Part shown: positions 43,199-51,709 of the stretch, piece after piece
Position numbering within the stretch: position 1 is the first letter of the stretch
How the letters are laid out: each line of letters opens with the position of its first letter
Assembly: GCF_046719735.1 (NCBI RefSeq)
Contig: NZ_JAUTWQ010000001.1
Location: 741,475-805,474 of the forward strand
Length of the DNA stretch: 64,000 nt
Direction: 5' to 3'
Source: Halobacillus_B rhizosphaerae
GTDB lineage: Bacteria > Bacillota > Bacilli > Bacillales > Halobacillaceae
The notes under the pieces: model-generated
Databases searched by the model: none
What the model saw: the letters and a program-made list of their open reading frames with translations, nothing else
Told to the model about the DNA's origin: nothing
Translations under genes and position numbers: made by a program

Positions 43199-43564
43199 TC
43201 ACGGTTGATTTAAGACTCGCTCAACGGCATCAAGAACTCTATTTTCGTCAAAAGGCTTTACAATAAAATCTTTGGCGCCGCGTTCAATGGCTTCGACAAT
43301 CATTTTCTGCTGTCCCATTGCCGAACACATGACAATCCGAGCATCCGCTGAATGAGCTTTGATTTCTGTTAATGCTTCGATTCCGCTTTTTTCAGGCATC
43401 GTAATATCCATCGTAATTAAGTCTGGTTTTAATTGATGAAACTTAGCTACAGCTTCTTCTCCATTTTCCGCTTCTCCCACCACTTCATGATTTCCATTTT
43501 GTAAAATGGCGGTCAGCGTCATCCTCATAAACTTAGCATCATCCACAATTAAAATTCTCGCCAT
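43199..43564 (-). CDS. yneI: CheY-like single-domain response regulator YneI
   Basis: The 121-residue protein is a lone receiver domain: acidic pocket Asp8/Asp9, phosphoacceptor Asp53 (LITMDITMPEKSG), Ser in VMCSAMG and Lys103 in IVKPF. No output domain follows, so it acts by protein contact. In B. subtilis the same gene lies in the ccdA cluster. No histidine kinase is nearby. Its partner is unknown. Confidence 0.92.
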   Translation of the reverse strand: MARILIVDDAKFMRMTLTAILQNGNHEVVGEAENGEEAVAKFHQLKPDLITMDITMPEKSGIEALTEIKAHSADARIVMCSAMGQQKMIVEAIERGAKDFIVKPFDENRVLDAVERVLNQP

Positions 43565-43582
43565 AACTGCTCCCCCTGCTCC

Positions 43583-44011
43583 TTAATCACGATCATTTGC
43601 GATCGATAGAATGATCGTCATTGTCACACCGATAACCGTTATATAAACGCCAAGATCAAACATTAAAGCAGTTGCAAGTTCTGTTCTTCCCAGGACAGGA
43701 AGATGAAAATAAGCAAAAGTATGACTTAAAAAAGGCTGACCAAAAACAAATGAGCCTATGCCAGTAGTTAAGGCAATCAACAGCCCTACAGGGATTAGAT
43801 AGCGGTAGTTCACAGGAAGAACCTTCTGCATGGATTGAAAGCCATAAGCCATATACATGAGAACAATCGCAGCTGAGGTCATCAGCCCGCCTATAAATCC
43901 TCCTCCTGGGGCATTATGACCGGCCAGAAATAAATAGATGGAGAACCCAAAAAGAATAAATGCAATCAAAGTTGTAGTTGTACGTAGTATTATGTCATTC
44001 GTGCGGGCCAT
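43583..44011 (-). CDS. Orphan MrpB/MnhB-like sodium/proton antiporter subunit
   Basis: The product of 142 residues has four hydrophobic segments and the MnhB domain signatures GHNAPGGGFIGGLMTSAAIVLMYMA and GVYITVIGVTMTIILSI. That is the MrpB subunit of the seven-subunit Mrp antiporter, of normal length. ATG 44011 follows AAAGGAGC; the longer frame to 44074 lacks a site. It is alone: no mrpA or mrpC-G is adjacent, and it lies between ccdA and yneI, where B. subtilis has no such gene. Possibly a partner for a distant Mrp complex, or repurposed. Confidence 0.8.
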   Translation of the reverse strand: MARTNDIILRTTTTLIAFILFGFSIYLFLAGHNAPGGGFIGGLMTSAAIVLMYMAYGFQSMQKVLPVNYRYLIPVGLLIALTTGIGSFVFGQPFLSHTFAYFHLPVLGRTELATALMFDLGVYITVIGVTMTIILSIANDRD

Positions 44012-44076
44012 ATAGATGCTCCTTTGATTAGTGTCGATATTTTCATCATAATATAAAGCACGGTTAAAATCCACGG

Positions 44077-44781
44077 TTAGAAACCTTGAAAACCAAACCA
44101 GTTAACTAAATAAGAGGTTAACTTCGTCATCCAGTCAAAATAGAGGGCTACTCCCATGACAATCATTACATAGCCGCCTATTTTCACAATGATACCGCTA
44201 TTCCGTTTAATCCAGGTCATTTTTCCAATAAAGAATGAAAGAATGAGAAAAGGCACAGAAAACCCTAAAGAATAGGATACCATCATCAGCATAAATAAAT
44301 TGGGACGGTCTGCAGCAAGAACCAATACCGCAGAGAGGATCGGTCCTGTACATGGCGTCCACCCCAGCGAAAAGGTTAACCCAATCAAAAATGACCCTAT
44401 AAATCCTGCCGGACGATTTTTAAAGGCAATTTTACGATCTCTCATTAAAAATGAGAAATTAAACACACCAATAATGACAAAACCAAAGAAAATAATAATG
44501 ATGGAACCGAGCTGCCGGATCAAATCTTCATTTCTTATGAAAAATTGTGAGAGCAAGGATCCCGAAAAGCCCAGAATAATAAAAATCGTCGTAAAACCAA
44601 GCAGAAAGAGAATCGTATGGGCAAGACTTTTTCGATTCAGCATCCCATTATCTCCCCGTAATTCACTCACACTCATTCCTGTTATGTAAGAAAGAAAAGC
44701 AGGGTACAGAGGAAGCACACAGGGAGAAATAAAAGATAAAAAACCTGCCCCGAAGGCGATAAAAATGTTCACGTCAGTCAT
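44077..44781 (-). CDS. ccdA: Cytochrome c biogenesis membrane protein CcdA
   Basis: The product of about 234 residues has six transmembrane helices and the CcdA/DsbD signatures FISPCVLPLYPAFLSY (first redox Cys, about residue 20) and GLTFSLGWTPCTGPILSAVL (second Cys). It carries electrons across the membrane to extracytoplasmic thiol reductases. ATG 44781 has GGAGGA seven bases upstream; an in-frame TTG at 44796 would precede the site. YneN in this cluster is a possible partner. Confidence 0.94.
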   Translation of the reverse strand: MTDVNIFIAFGAGFLSFISPCVLPLYPAFLSYITGMSVSELRGDNGMLNRKSLAHTILFLLGFTTIFIILGFSGSLLSQFFIRNEDLIRQLGSIIIIFFGFVIIGVFNFSFLMRDRKIAFKNRPAGFIGSFLIGLTFSLGWTPCTGPILSAVLVLAADRPNLFMLMMVSYSLGFSVPFLILSFFIGKMTWIKRNSGIIVKIGGYVMIVMGVALYFDWMTKLTSYLVNWFGFQGF

Positions 44782-45003
44782 GATTTCTTCCTCCAAACGA
44801 ATTGCTAGATACTATTGTATCAAACCCAGTTATAAAAAACGATGACACATTGATGAATCTTTAACTGTCTGGCGGATTACAATACCATTCTCTAATACTG
44901 GTTATTTCATTTAGAATAAAAGCAGGTTTCCCCCACCTCAATCTTTCAAGTCTTCAGGCAGAAATATAATCTGTTTTCAAGAGTGTACCTATTTACTACT
45001 AGA

Positions 45004-45040
45004 AAAAAGCCTTCTTTCTATTATTGAAAGAAGGCTTTTT
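45004..45040 (-). terminator. Terminator of yneF
   Basis: AAAAAGCCTTCTTTC and GAAAGAAGGCTTTTT are perfect 15-base arms around a seven-base loop, right after the yneF stop. Confidence 0.92.
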
Positions 45041-45050
45041 ACAGAAATAA

Positions 45051-45275
45051 TTATTTCATTTGGTTGTTCATAGAACGCATCATCTGATTTATCTTTTTCT
45101 GCGATGGTTTCTGCCCCATCTGCATCATTAATGTGCGCAGCATTTGTTCATTAATTGGCGGGTTTTTCTTTAAATAGTTCATCATGTATCTTCTTGCGAT
45201 GAAAAAGCCTAAAGCTACACCACCGACAAGAGCTAAAATAGCAATGATGATCACCCATACAATCCCCAGTGTCAT
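45051..45275 (-). CDS. yneF: UPF0154 family membrane protein YneF
   Basis: The product of about 74 residues has one N-terminal helix (LGIVWVIIIAILALVGGVALGFF) and a cytoplasmic tail with KKNPPINEQMLRTLMMQMGQKPS, the UPF0154 signature. ATG 45275 is preceded by GGAGGA; the frame to 45308 adds a polar extension without a site. Function unknown. Same order, next to sirA and tkt, in B. subtilis. Confidence 0.9.
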   Translation of the reverse strand: MTLGIVWVIIIAILALVGGVALGFFIARRYMMNYLKKNPPINEQMLRTLMMQMGQKPSQKKINQMMRSMNNQMK

Positions 45276-45349
45276 TGATTCGTCTTCCTCCTTCGTGTTG
45301 TATCCCATAACAGTATAGTAAAATGCTCTTCTGAATACAATAGGGCATT

Positions 45350-45775
45350 TTACAATAATAATCGCTGACGAGCTAGAGATGATATCCAGCCATAATGATC
45401 CCCGTTCTTCTCCAGAATATAAAAGGATTTATGGGACATTCTTAAGGGCTGAAAGATCATACGGTCTGCCTGACAGAGACTACTACACTGAAAGAAACAG
45501 CTATTATTCTTATACTTTATTATACCATAATTGCCCTCTTCATCCGAAAAAGGAAACCTTACAAACCTATCATTTTTCTCACTAACATTCATGTTCTTTC
45601 TCTGATTCAGCCAATCTATGTAAGGAAAAGCATCAGTTATATATTCCAGCTGCTTTTGATGGACCTCCGATTGTGGAAAACGGAGACATTCCAGCAGAAA
45701 ACGTTTCATCATTTCAACTTTATAATAATAGCTGACACTGACTTCTGGCTTCACAGCAAAAATAGCAAAGTGCAT
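45350..45775 (-). CDS. sirA: Sporulation inhibitor of replication SirA
   Basis: The 141-residue protein resembles SirA (YneE), which binds DnaA during sporulation and blocks re-initiation. Similarity is modest: the YITDAFPYIDWLNQRKNMNVSEKN segment and the C-terminal YGWISSLARQR fit, and length and position between tkt and yneF fit. A run of six G residues lies upstream of ATG 45775. Assignment rests on position as well as on sequence. Confidence 0.75.
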   Translation of the reverse strand: MHFAIFAVKPEVSVSYYYKVEMMKRFLLECLRFPQSEVHQKQLEYITDAFPYIDWLNQRKNMNVSEKNDRFVRFPFSDEEGNYGIIKYKNNSCFFQCSSLCQADRMIFQPLRMSHKSFYILEKNGDHYGWISSLARQRLLL

Positions 45776-45895
45776 CCTTAATCCCCCCTTGAGTCGTAGT
45801 ATAACGGCTTAGGGAAGCGAAGGATGTCATTTCTTCACGTTCAGTAATTTCGATTTTTGTCATAGATTCCCGGTGAACTATTCTAAAATTAAATC

Positions 45896-45922
45896 AAGCT
45901 GCTGCTAGTACAGCAGCAGCTT
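45896..45922 (-). terminator. Terminator of tkt
   Basis: AAGCTGCTGCT and AGCAGCAGCTT are perfect 11-base arms around a five-base loop; the minus-strand tail is T-rich. Confidence 0.85.
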
Positions 45923-45935
45923 AATTAAAAAGACT

Positions 45936-47942
45936 TTAGGAATTCATAAGGTTTTCTGCATGTTTCACAACATTTTCAACGGTAAAGCCATAATTTTCAA
46001 TAACTGTTTCTCCTGGTGCAGAGGCGCCAAAGGTATCGATTCCAATTACTGAACCATCAAGACCTACGTAACGATCCCAGCCGAAGGATGCAGCCATTTC
46101 AACAGCTAAACGCTTACGAACCTGATTAGGAAGTACGCTTTCTTTATATTCATTACTTTGAGCATTAAATCGGTCAAAGGATGGCATACTTACAACTCGC
46201 ACATCGTAGCCATTTTTCTTCAGTTCGGCTTGTGCCTGAATAATAAGCTGAACTTCAGAGCCTGATGCCAGCAGAACCGCATCTGGTTCTTCCTTCTCGG
46301 AGTCACTGATTACATATCCACCTTTTTTCACGCCTTCGTAAGATTTTTCATCCGTTCCTTCCAGAGTTGGAAGTCCTTGACGTGTAAGAACTAGTGCTGT
46401 AGGTGTTTTGTTAGATTCTAATGCAAGTCTCCAAGCTGCACTCGTTTCATTTCCATCGGCCGGACGGATAACGGACAAGTTAGGAATCGCGCGAAGAGAA
46501 GCAAGCTGTTCTACAGGTTCATGAGTTGGGCCATCTTCACCAACGGCGACAGAGTCATGAGTAAATACATAATTGACTGGTACATCCATAATTGCTGATA
46601 GACGTAGAGCAGGACGCAGATAGTCACTAAATACGAAGAAGGTACCGCCGTATACTTTTAAGCCGCCATGAAGCGCCATTCCATTTAAAGCAGAAGCCAT
46701 AGCAAATTCTCTCACGCCAAACCAGATATTACGTCCAGCATAATTCTCTCTTGAGAAATCTTCTTCTTCTTTAACAGACGTTTTGTTAGAGCCTGCTAAG
46801 TCAGAGCTTCCTCCAAATAGATAAGGAACCGTTTTGGAAAGAGCATTAATAACTTCTCCAGAAGAAGCACGGGTAGCTAACTTGTCTTCTCCGGCTTTAT
46901 ACGTAGGCAGCTGATTTTGCCACCCTTCAGGAAGTTCGCCTTTAATGGCAGCTTCCAGTTCTTCAGCTAACTCAGGATAAGCTTCTTTATATCCCTTCAT
47001 TAGATCATTCCAGGAATCCTCTTGCTGCTGTCCATTCGCTTGGACTTTATCTTTAAAATCCTGATAAACTTCCTCAGGTACATGGAATGGTTCATGTTCC
47101 CATTTATAATATTCTTTCGTTGCTGTCACTTCTTCTTCTCCAAGCGGAGCACCGTGAGAAGCAGACTTACCTGATTTATTTGGAGAACCGTAACCAATTA
47201 CAGTTTTCACTTCAATCATCGTCGGCTGATCTGTGTTTTGTTTTGCACTTTCAATCGCACGGGCAATTTCTTCTGTGTCCGTTCCATCTTCTACGCGAAT
47301 AACCTGCCAGCCATAAGCTTCATAGCGCTTCTCAACGCTTTCACTAAAGGATCGATCCAGATCACCATCCAAGGAGATATCATTGGAATCATAAAGAACG
47401 ACTAGTTTACCAAGGCCCAAGTGGCCGGCAAGAGAAGCAGATTCTTGTGAAACGCCTTCCATTAAATCTCCGTCTCCGCAAATTGCGAACGTATAGTGGT
47501 CAACTACATTATAGTCGTCACGGTTGTATTTTGCTGCTAAGTGGGCCTCGGCCATCGCCATACCTGTAGACATTGCAAGTCCCTGACCCAGCGGTCCGGT
47601 TGTTGCTTCTACACCGTCTGTATGGTGAACCTCAGGGTGTCCTGGAGTTCTGGAATCCCATTGGCGGAAAGACTTTAAATCATCGATCTTTACATCATAA
47701 CCGGAAAGATGAAGCAGGCTGTATAAAAGCATAGAGCCGTGCCCTGCCGATAATACAAAACGGTCACGGTTAAACCAGTGAGAATGACTAGGATTGTGGT
47801 TCATAAATTTCGTCCAAAGAGTATAGGCCATCGGGGCAGCGCCCATCGGCATCCCTGGATGTCCAGAGTTTGCTTTTTCTACTGCATCAATTGCTAGTGT
47901 ACGAATCGTGTTTATTGAAGTTTGTTCAAGGCTGTTTGCCAT
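45936..47942 (-). CDS. tkt: Transketolase
   Basis: The 668-residue thiamine-diphosphate enzyme moves two-carbon units in the pentose phosphate pathway. KANSGHPGMPMGAAPMAY, the cofactor-binding GDGDLMEGVSQESASLAGHL, and FTHDSVAVGEDGPTHEPVEQL are diagnostic. ATG 47942 follows AAAGGAGA; a longer frame to 48014 has no site. Single gene with its own terminator. Confidence 0.96.
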   Translation of the reverse strand: MANSLEQTSINTIRTLAIDAVEKANSGHPGMPMGAAPMAYTLWTKFMNHNPSHSHWFNRDRFVLSAGHGSMLLYSLLHLSGYDVKIDDLKSFRQWDSRTPGHPEVHHTDGVEATTGPLGQGLAMSTGMAMAEAHLAAKYNRDDYNVVDHYTFAICGDGDLMEGVSQESASLAGHLGLGKLVVLYDSNDISLDGDLDRSFSESVEKRYEAYGWQVIRVEDGTDTEEIARAIESAKQNTDQPTMIEVKTVIGYGSPNKSGKSASHGAPLGEEEVTATKEYYKWEHEPFHVPEEVYQDFKDKVQANGQQQEDSWNDLMKGYKEAYPELAEELEAAIKGELPEGWQNQLPTYKAGEDKLATRASSGEVINALSKTVPYLFGGSSDLAGSNKTSVKEEEDFSRENYAGRNIWFGVREFAMASALNGMALHGGLKVYGGTFFVFSDYLRPALRLSAIMDVPVNYVFTHDSVAVGEDGPTHEPVEQLASLRAIPNLSVIRPADGNETSAAWRLALESNKTPTALVLTRQGLPTLEGTDEKSYEGVKKGGYVISDSEKEEPDAVLLASGSEVQLIIQAQAELKKNGYDVRVVSMPSFDRFNAQSNEYKESVLPNQVRKRLAVEMAASFGWDRYVGLDGSVIGIDTFGASAPGETVIENYGFTVENVVKHAENLMNS

Positions 47943-48079
47943 GTTCAAAAATCTCCTTTCATTTCTGTTATATGTAACATGTTTTATCCTATAATGAAAA
48001 TGCTCCAGTGACAAGCACTCTACAGTGATTTCCTGTTTTTTTCAAGCAAGAGCTCTACCGGAACACCAATTACTTCCAA

Positions 48080-48110
48080 ACAAAGAATCCGCACCTTCAC
48101 TCAGGTGCGG
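48080..48110 (-). terminator. Terminator of ynzC
   Basis: CCGCACCT and AGGTGCGG arms, with a T-rich tail on the minus strand, after the stop at 48119. Confidence 0.75.
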
Positions 48111-48118
48111 AAAGTTTA

Positions 48119-48352
48119 TTAGTGTTTTTTTTCATTTTTCTGCATTTGCTTCAGCTTTTCAGGAGTTACATCCTTCCCATTCGGGTCAATGACCTTCATT
48201 CCTTTTAACTGATTCTTAAAGGATTTACGGACATTTCCTAAATACTGCTGACGCAATTCCTTTTGTTCTTCTTTCTCAGACTTAGTTAAGCCTTCTTGCT
48301 TTGATTTATTAGCTAATTCATTAATACGATTAATTTTTTCTTTAGACAACAT
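48119..48352 (-). CDS. ynzC: DUF896 protein YnzC
   Basis: The product of 77 residues is a helical hairpin, KEKINRINELANKSKQEGLT followed by EKEEQKELRQQYL, the UPF0291/DUF896 signature, then a tail with VIDPNGKDVTPEKL. ATG 48352 follows a GGGG site; a longer frame to 48400 is not needed. It lies behind yneB, as in the SOS-inducible B. subtilis yneA-yneB-ynzC operon. Function unknown. Confidence 0.9.
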   Translation of the reverse strand: MLSKEKINRINELANKSKQEGLTKSEKEEQKELRQQYLGNVRKSFKNQLKGMKVIDPNGKDVTPEKLKQMQKNEKKH

Positions 48353-48431
48353 ATTACATACCCCTTTATTTGGAAGTATCCATGAAAAAGACAAGCGCAT
48401 TTAAGCCCTTGTCTCTACTATAGTAACGCGA

Positions 48432-49082
48432 TCATTCTTTATTTTCAAGTGATTCGTATTCCTGATACCTGCGATGAACGGTAGCTTTTGATACATCATA
48501 CCCCAACCCTCTTAGAGTGGCAGCTATATCTTTAAAGGTCAGTTTATTTCGCCTTAAACGCACTACTTCTTCGATTGGAAATTCAATTCGCTCCCTGCCA
48601 GAAGCTGCCTCAAGATTAGAAAGATTGTTAGCCGGGTTGTATCCATTCTGAACAGCTTTTTTCATCCCTCTGCGAATCTTCATATTATGTATTTTCCGCT
48701 GGTACTCCTCTACAATCCCTACGATTTGCAAAACCATTGAATCAGATTCCGAGATTTCTAATTTACCATCGTGAGAAAGGGAGTAGATCTTCACTCCCAG
48801 TTTCTGCAGCTGATGAAATAAAGCAATCTTGGTGTTCCCCCGCCCAAGTCTAGTTTCATCCTGAATGAGAAGCCCTTCAGCTTCTTCACTGGAGAAGTAT
48901 TGAAGCAAGCGGTAGAGACCTTCCCGTTCAACCTCGTAACCGCTCGCTCGTTCTTCTATACAATCCAACACTTCCATGCCGTGCTCTGCTGCCATCGCAT
49001 ATAATTCTTCCCTCTGCCTTTTCAAGGAAGAAACCTGGGTTTCTTTTTCCGTACTTACACGGCAATATAGTATTACTCTCAT
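48432..49082 (-). CDS. yneB: Serine recombinase-like protein YneB
   Basis: The product of about 216 residues begins with a resolvase-type catalytic domain (RVILYCRVSTEKETQVSSLKRQ with the active Ser) and ends with a helix-turn-helix (LTFKDIAATLRGLGYDVSKATVHRRYQEY). DETRLGRGN replaces the usual SRLSR motif. It is a conserved chromosomal gene, not part of a transposon. ATG 49082 is preceded by GAGAGGG; GTG 49088 is an alternative. It should be co-transcribed with the 31-residue frame upstream, under LexA. Confidence 0.88.
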   Translation of the reverse strand: MRVILYCRVSTEKETQVSSLKRQREELYAMAAEHGMEVLDCIEERASGYEVEREGLYRLLQYFSSEEAEGLLIQDETRLGRGNTKIALFHQLQKLGVKIYSLSHDGKLEISESDSMVLQIVGIVEEYQRKIHNMKIRRGMKKAVQNGYNPANNLSNLEAASGRERIEFPIEEVVRLRRNKLTFKDIAATLRGLGYDVSKATVHRRYQEYESLENKE

Positions 49083-49129
49083 GATCACTTAACCCTCTCT
49101 AATAAAACTACTTCTTATCATAATATACT

Positions 49130-49225
49130 TTATCCTGTAATCACCATAGAGAAATATAAGAATGCTAAACTCGCAATAAATAGAACAAGATAAGTAACAT
49201 CAAGCTTTGATAGTTTATTAAACAT
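49130..49225 (-). CDS. 31-residue membrane micro-protein in the yneA position (SOS)
   Basis: ATG 49225 is preceded by GGAGGG with six bases spacing, an excellent site. The 31 codons encode MFNKLSKLDVTYLVLFIASL and a further AFLYFSMVITG: a short basic cytoplasmic start, then one membrane helix of about 20 residues. It sits between the LexA boxes and yneB, where B. subtilis has yneA, an SOS division inhibitor with one helix and a C-terminal LysM domain. Here no LysM region could fit before yneB. It is either a reduced YneA or an unrelated SOS micro-protein; the helix alone recalls Caulobacter SidA. Confidence 0.6.
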   Translation of the reverse strand: MFNKLSKLDVTYLVLFIASLAFLYFSMVITG

Positions 49226-49243
49226 TAGATTCCCTCCATTTTA

Positions 49244-49273
49244 AGAACGAACGTTCCTAAGAACTTTTGTTCG
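49244..49273. promoter_or_regulatory. Two LexA boxes, yneA-side
   Basis: AGAACGAACGTTCC (49244-49257) and AGAACTTTTGTTCG (49260-49273) each match the core GAAC-N4-GTTC. They lie just upstream of the 31-residue frame on the minus strand. Confidence 0.75.
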
Positions 49274-49297
49274 CCTTTTGTTAATTCCAATTATATA

Positions 49298-49341
49298 CGA
49301 ACAAAGGTTCTTGTCAACCCATTTATTCGAACGCTTGTTTG
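49298..49341. promoter_or_regulatory. Two LexA boxes, lexA-side
   Basis: CGAACAAAGGTTCT (49298-49311) and CGAACGCTTGTTTG (49328-49341) fit CGAAC-N4-GTTYN. They lie before the lexA promoter, so lexA is autoregulated. Confidence 0.75.
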
Positions 49342-49403
49342 TATTTATTTTTTATGCATGGTACAATGTGGTTACTATAATCCTATGTATGAGGTGTCAA
49401 TCT

Positions 49404-50027
49404 ATGAGTAAACTTTCAAAACGGCAGCAGGAAATACTAGATTTTATAAAAGAACAGGTTTTATTAAAGGGTTATCCCCCATCCGTTCGTGAAATTGGCC
49501 AATCTGTTGGCCTCGCTTCCAGTTCTACTGTTCACGGGCATTTATCCAGACTAGAGAAAAAAGGGTATATTCGCAGAGACCCGACAAAACCTAGAGCAAT
49601 AGAAGTAATAGAGCTTGAAGAAGACCATAGTATTCCTAGAAGCGAAGCAGCTTATGCACCTGTCATTGGTAAAGTTACCGCAGGTTCTCCCATTACTGCA
49701 GTCGAGAACATTGAAGAATATGTTCCACTTCCTGATTCACTTGCCGGATCAGACCAGAACACCTTTGTTTTGATTGTTCAAGGGGAAAGTATGATCGAAG
49801 CTGGCATATTAAATGGTGACATGGTCGTTGTCAGACAGCAGCAAACCGCTCAAAACGGAGACATTGTAGTAGCCATGACAGAAGACGAAGAAGCAACTGT
49901 TAAGCGCTTCTTTAAAGAAAAAAATCACATTAGGCTGCAGCCGGAAAACGCGACCATGGATCCGATCCTCTTAAATGATGTGTCGATATTAGGTAAAGTA
50001 GTCGGTTTATACCGTACTGTTCATTAA
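49404..50027 (+). CDS. lexA: LexA repressor
   Basis: The 207-residue SOS repressor has a winged helix (RQQEILDFIKEQVLLKGYPPSVREIG), a cleavage site Ala93-Gly94 in VTAGSP, and the self-cleaving Ser129 (GESMIEAG) and Lys167 (ATVKRFF). ATG 49404 has GAGGTG seven bases upstream; a longer frame to 49278 would cover the operators and is rejected. It is divergent from the SOS operon and controls itself, that operon and probably parEC. Confidence 0.96.
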   Translation: MSKLSKRQQEILDFIKEQVLLKGYPPSVREIGQSVGLASSSTVHGHLSRLEKKGYIRRDPTKPRAIEVIELEEDHSIPRSEAAYAPVIGKVTAGSPITAVENIEEYVPLPDSLAGSDQNTFVLIVQGESMIEAGILNGDMVVVRQQQTAQNGDIVVAMTEDEEATVKRFFKEKNHIRLQPENATMDPILLNDVSILGKVVGLYRTVH

Positions 50028-50185
50028 AGAAGAAAGCGCAAGCGAATCGTGAGCACCGACAAACGGGGGGGCGGGTGGTTCATTATCCGCGGAGAGCGAT
50101 CGCTGATTTCTATTGGCTAATCCCTGGAGCTGGATATACCTAAAGCTATTCAAACCGAAATCGTATGATCATTTCCTAGAAGACT

Positions 50186-50220
50186 AAAAAGACTGACCGA
50201 ACTCCGGCCAGTCTTTTTTT
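50186..50220 (+). terminator. Terminator downstream of lexA
   Basis: AAAAAGACTG and CAGTCTTTTT arms with inner CCG/CGG pairs, then seven T residues on the plus strand. Confidence 0.85.
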
Positions 50221-50313
50221 TCGAGCGTTTTGATGAATCATTTTCTTGTGTCTCAACTTCACTTTGACTGTAGTAATCAAAAAACAACGGTGCGCCAGTT
50301 ACTATTTGTTCAC

Positions 50314-50346
50314 AAAAAAACCCTTGATGCTATTAACATCAAGGGT
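50314..50346 (-). terminator. Terminator of glnRA
   Basis: ACCCTTGATG and CATCAAGGGT arms with seven T residues after, on the minus strand. Confidence 0.9.
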
Positions 50347-50353
50347 GAGAAGA

Positions 50354-51685
50354 TTAATACGTCTGTAAATATTGTTCTCGTTCCCAAGGGTGAACCTGGG
50401 TTCTGAACATATCCCATTCGATTTCTTTTGCTTCAATAAAATGTTCGAATAGGTGTTCGCCAAGCGCTTCCACCATAATTGGATCTTTTTCCAATTCTTC
50501 AAGCGCATGAAATAGTGTAGCTGGAAGATCTTTAATTCCATGAGCTTCACGTTCTTTTTTGTTCATAACATAAATATTCCGGTCTACTGGAGTTGGAGCT
50601 TCTAACTTATTTTTCACCCCGTCAAGCCCTGCAGCAAGTAACACGGCCATAGCCATGTATGGGTTAGCAGATGGGTCCACACTACGTACTTCGATACGGG
50701 TGCTTAACCCTCGTGAAGTCGGTACGCGAATCAGCGGACTCCGGTTACGGCCGGACCAAGCTACATAACAAGGAGCTTCATAGCCAGGCACCAAACGCTT
50801 ATAGGAATTTACAGTGGGATTAGTCACCGCTGTAAAGTTCGTCGCATGTTTAATGATGCCCGCTGTAAAATGGTAAGCAACTTTAGAGAGCTGTTTGTCA
50901 CCTTTTTCATCAAAGAATGCGTTGCCATTTTCATTAAACAAGGACATATTCGCATGCATTCCGGATCCGTTCACGCCAAATAACGGTTTAGGCATAAAGG
51001 TGGCATGCAGTCCATGCTGACGTGCAATCGTTTTAACTGCAAGCTTAAACGTTTGAATATCATCGCAATGTTTCACAGCATCCGAATATTTAAAATCAAT
51101 CTCATGTTGTCCTGGAGCCACTTCATGGTGAGAGGCTTCAATTTCAAATCCCATCTCTTCAAGTTCTAAAACAATGTCCCGGCGGCAGTTTTCCCCAAGG
51201 TCGGTAGGTGCCAGGTCGAAATATCCGCCTTTATCATTCAATTCCAACGTAGGTTCCCGATCTTCCCCAAGTTTGAATAGAAAGAATTCCGGTTCTGTTC
51301 CAATATTGAATGCAGAGAAACCCAATTCCTCCATCTTTTTAAGGTTGCGTTTAAGATTATAACGCGGACAGCCCTCGAATGGGGTTTTGTCAGGATTATA
51401 AATATCGCAGATAAAGCGTGCCACTTTACCTTTCTCAGAAGTCCATGGGAAAACTACAAAAGTATCTAAATCTGGTACTAAGTACATATCTGATTCTTCT
51501 ATGCGTACGAACCCTTCAATCGAGGATCCATCAAACATCATTAATCCATCAATAGCTTTATCCAGCTGGCTTAATGGTATTTCCACATTTTTAATAGTTC
51601 CCAGCATGTCAGTAAATTGAAGCCGGATAAAACGAACATTTTCCTCATCAATTTTCTTATAAATTTCTTCTCTGGTTAATCCCAT
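50354..51685 (-). CDS. glnA: Glutamine synthetase type I
   Basis: The 443-residue enzyme makes glutamine from glutamate and ammonia. MFDGSSIEGF, GTEPEFFLF, HHEVAPGQHEIDFKYSDA, GSGMHANMSLF and NPTVNSYKRLVPGYEAP are family signatures. It lacks the adenylylation tyrosine region and is of the Bacillus (alpha) type, feedback-inhibited and bound by GlnR. AGGAGG and the start at 51685 lie 24 bases after the glnR stop. Confidence 0.96.
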   Translation of the reverse strand: MGLTREEIYKKIDEENVRFIRLQFTDMLGTIKNVEIPLSQLDKAIDGLMMFDGSSIEGFVRIEESDMYLVPDLDTFVVFPWTSEKGKVARFICDIYNPDKTPFEGCPRYNLKRNLKKMEELGFSAFNIGTEPEFFLFKLGEDREPTLELNDKGGYFDLAPTDLGENCRRDIVLELEEMGFEIEASHHEVAPGQHEIDFKYSDAVKHCDDIQTFKLAVKTIARQHGLHATFMPKPLFGVNGSGMHANMSLFNENGNAFFDEKGDKQLSKVAYHFTAGIIKHATNFTAVTNPTVNSYKRLVPGYEAPCYVAWSGRNRSPLIRVPTSRGLSTRIEVRSVDPSANPYMAMAVLLAAGLDGVKNKLEAPTPVDRNIYVMNKKEREAHGIKDLPATLFHALEELEKDPIMVEALGEHLFEHFIEAKEIEWDMFRTQVHPWEREQYLQTY

Positions 51686-51709
51686 TGCCTCGTCTCCTCC
51701 CGAACTGCT

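Larger units (their letters stand above)
50028..50353. other. 326-base gap between lexA and glnA with repeat-like block
   Basis: About 50033-50130 contains AAGAAAGCGCAAGCG, a G-run and several G/C-rich short inversions (for example GAGCGATCGC). It resembles a dispersed Bacillaceae intergenic repeat, in a degraded form. The rest holds the lexA and glnA terminators. Confidence 0.4.

Noticed and set aside
48432..49082. Serine recombinase as a sign of a mobile element
   Set aside because: It is YneB, a conserved chromosomal gene of the lexA region; no att sites or cargo genes are present.
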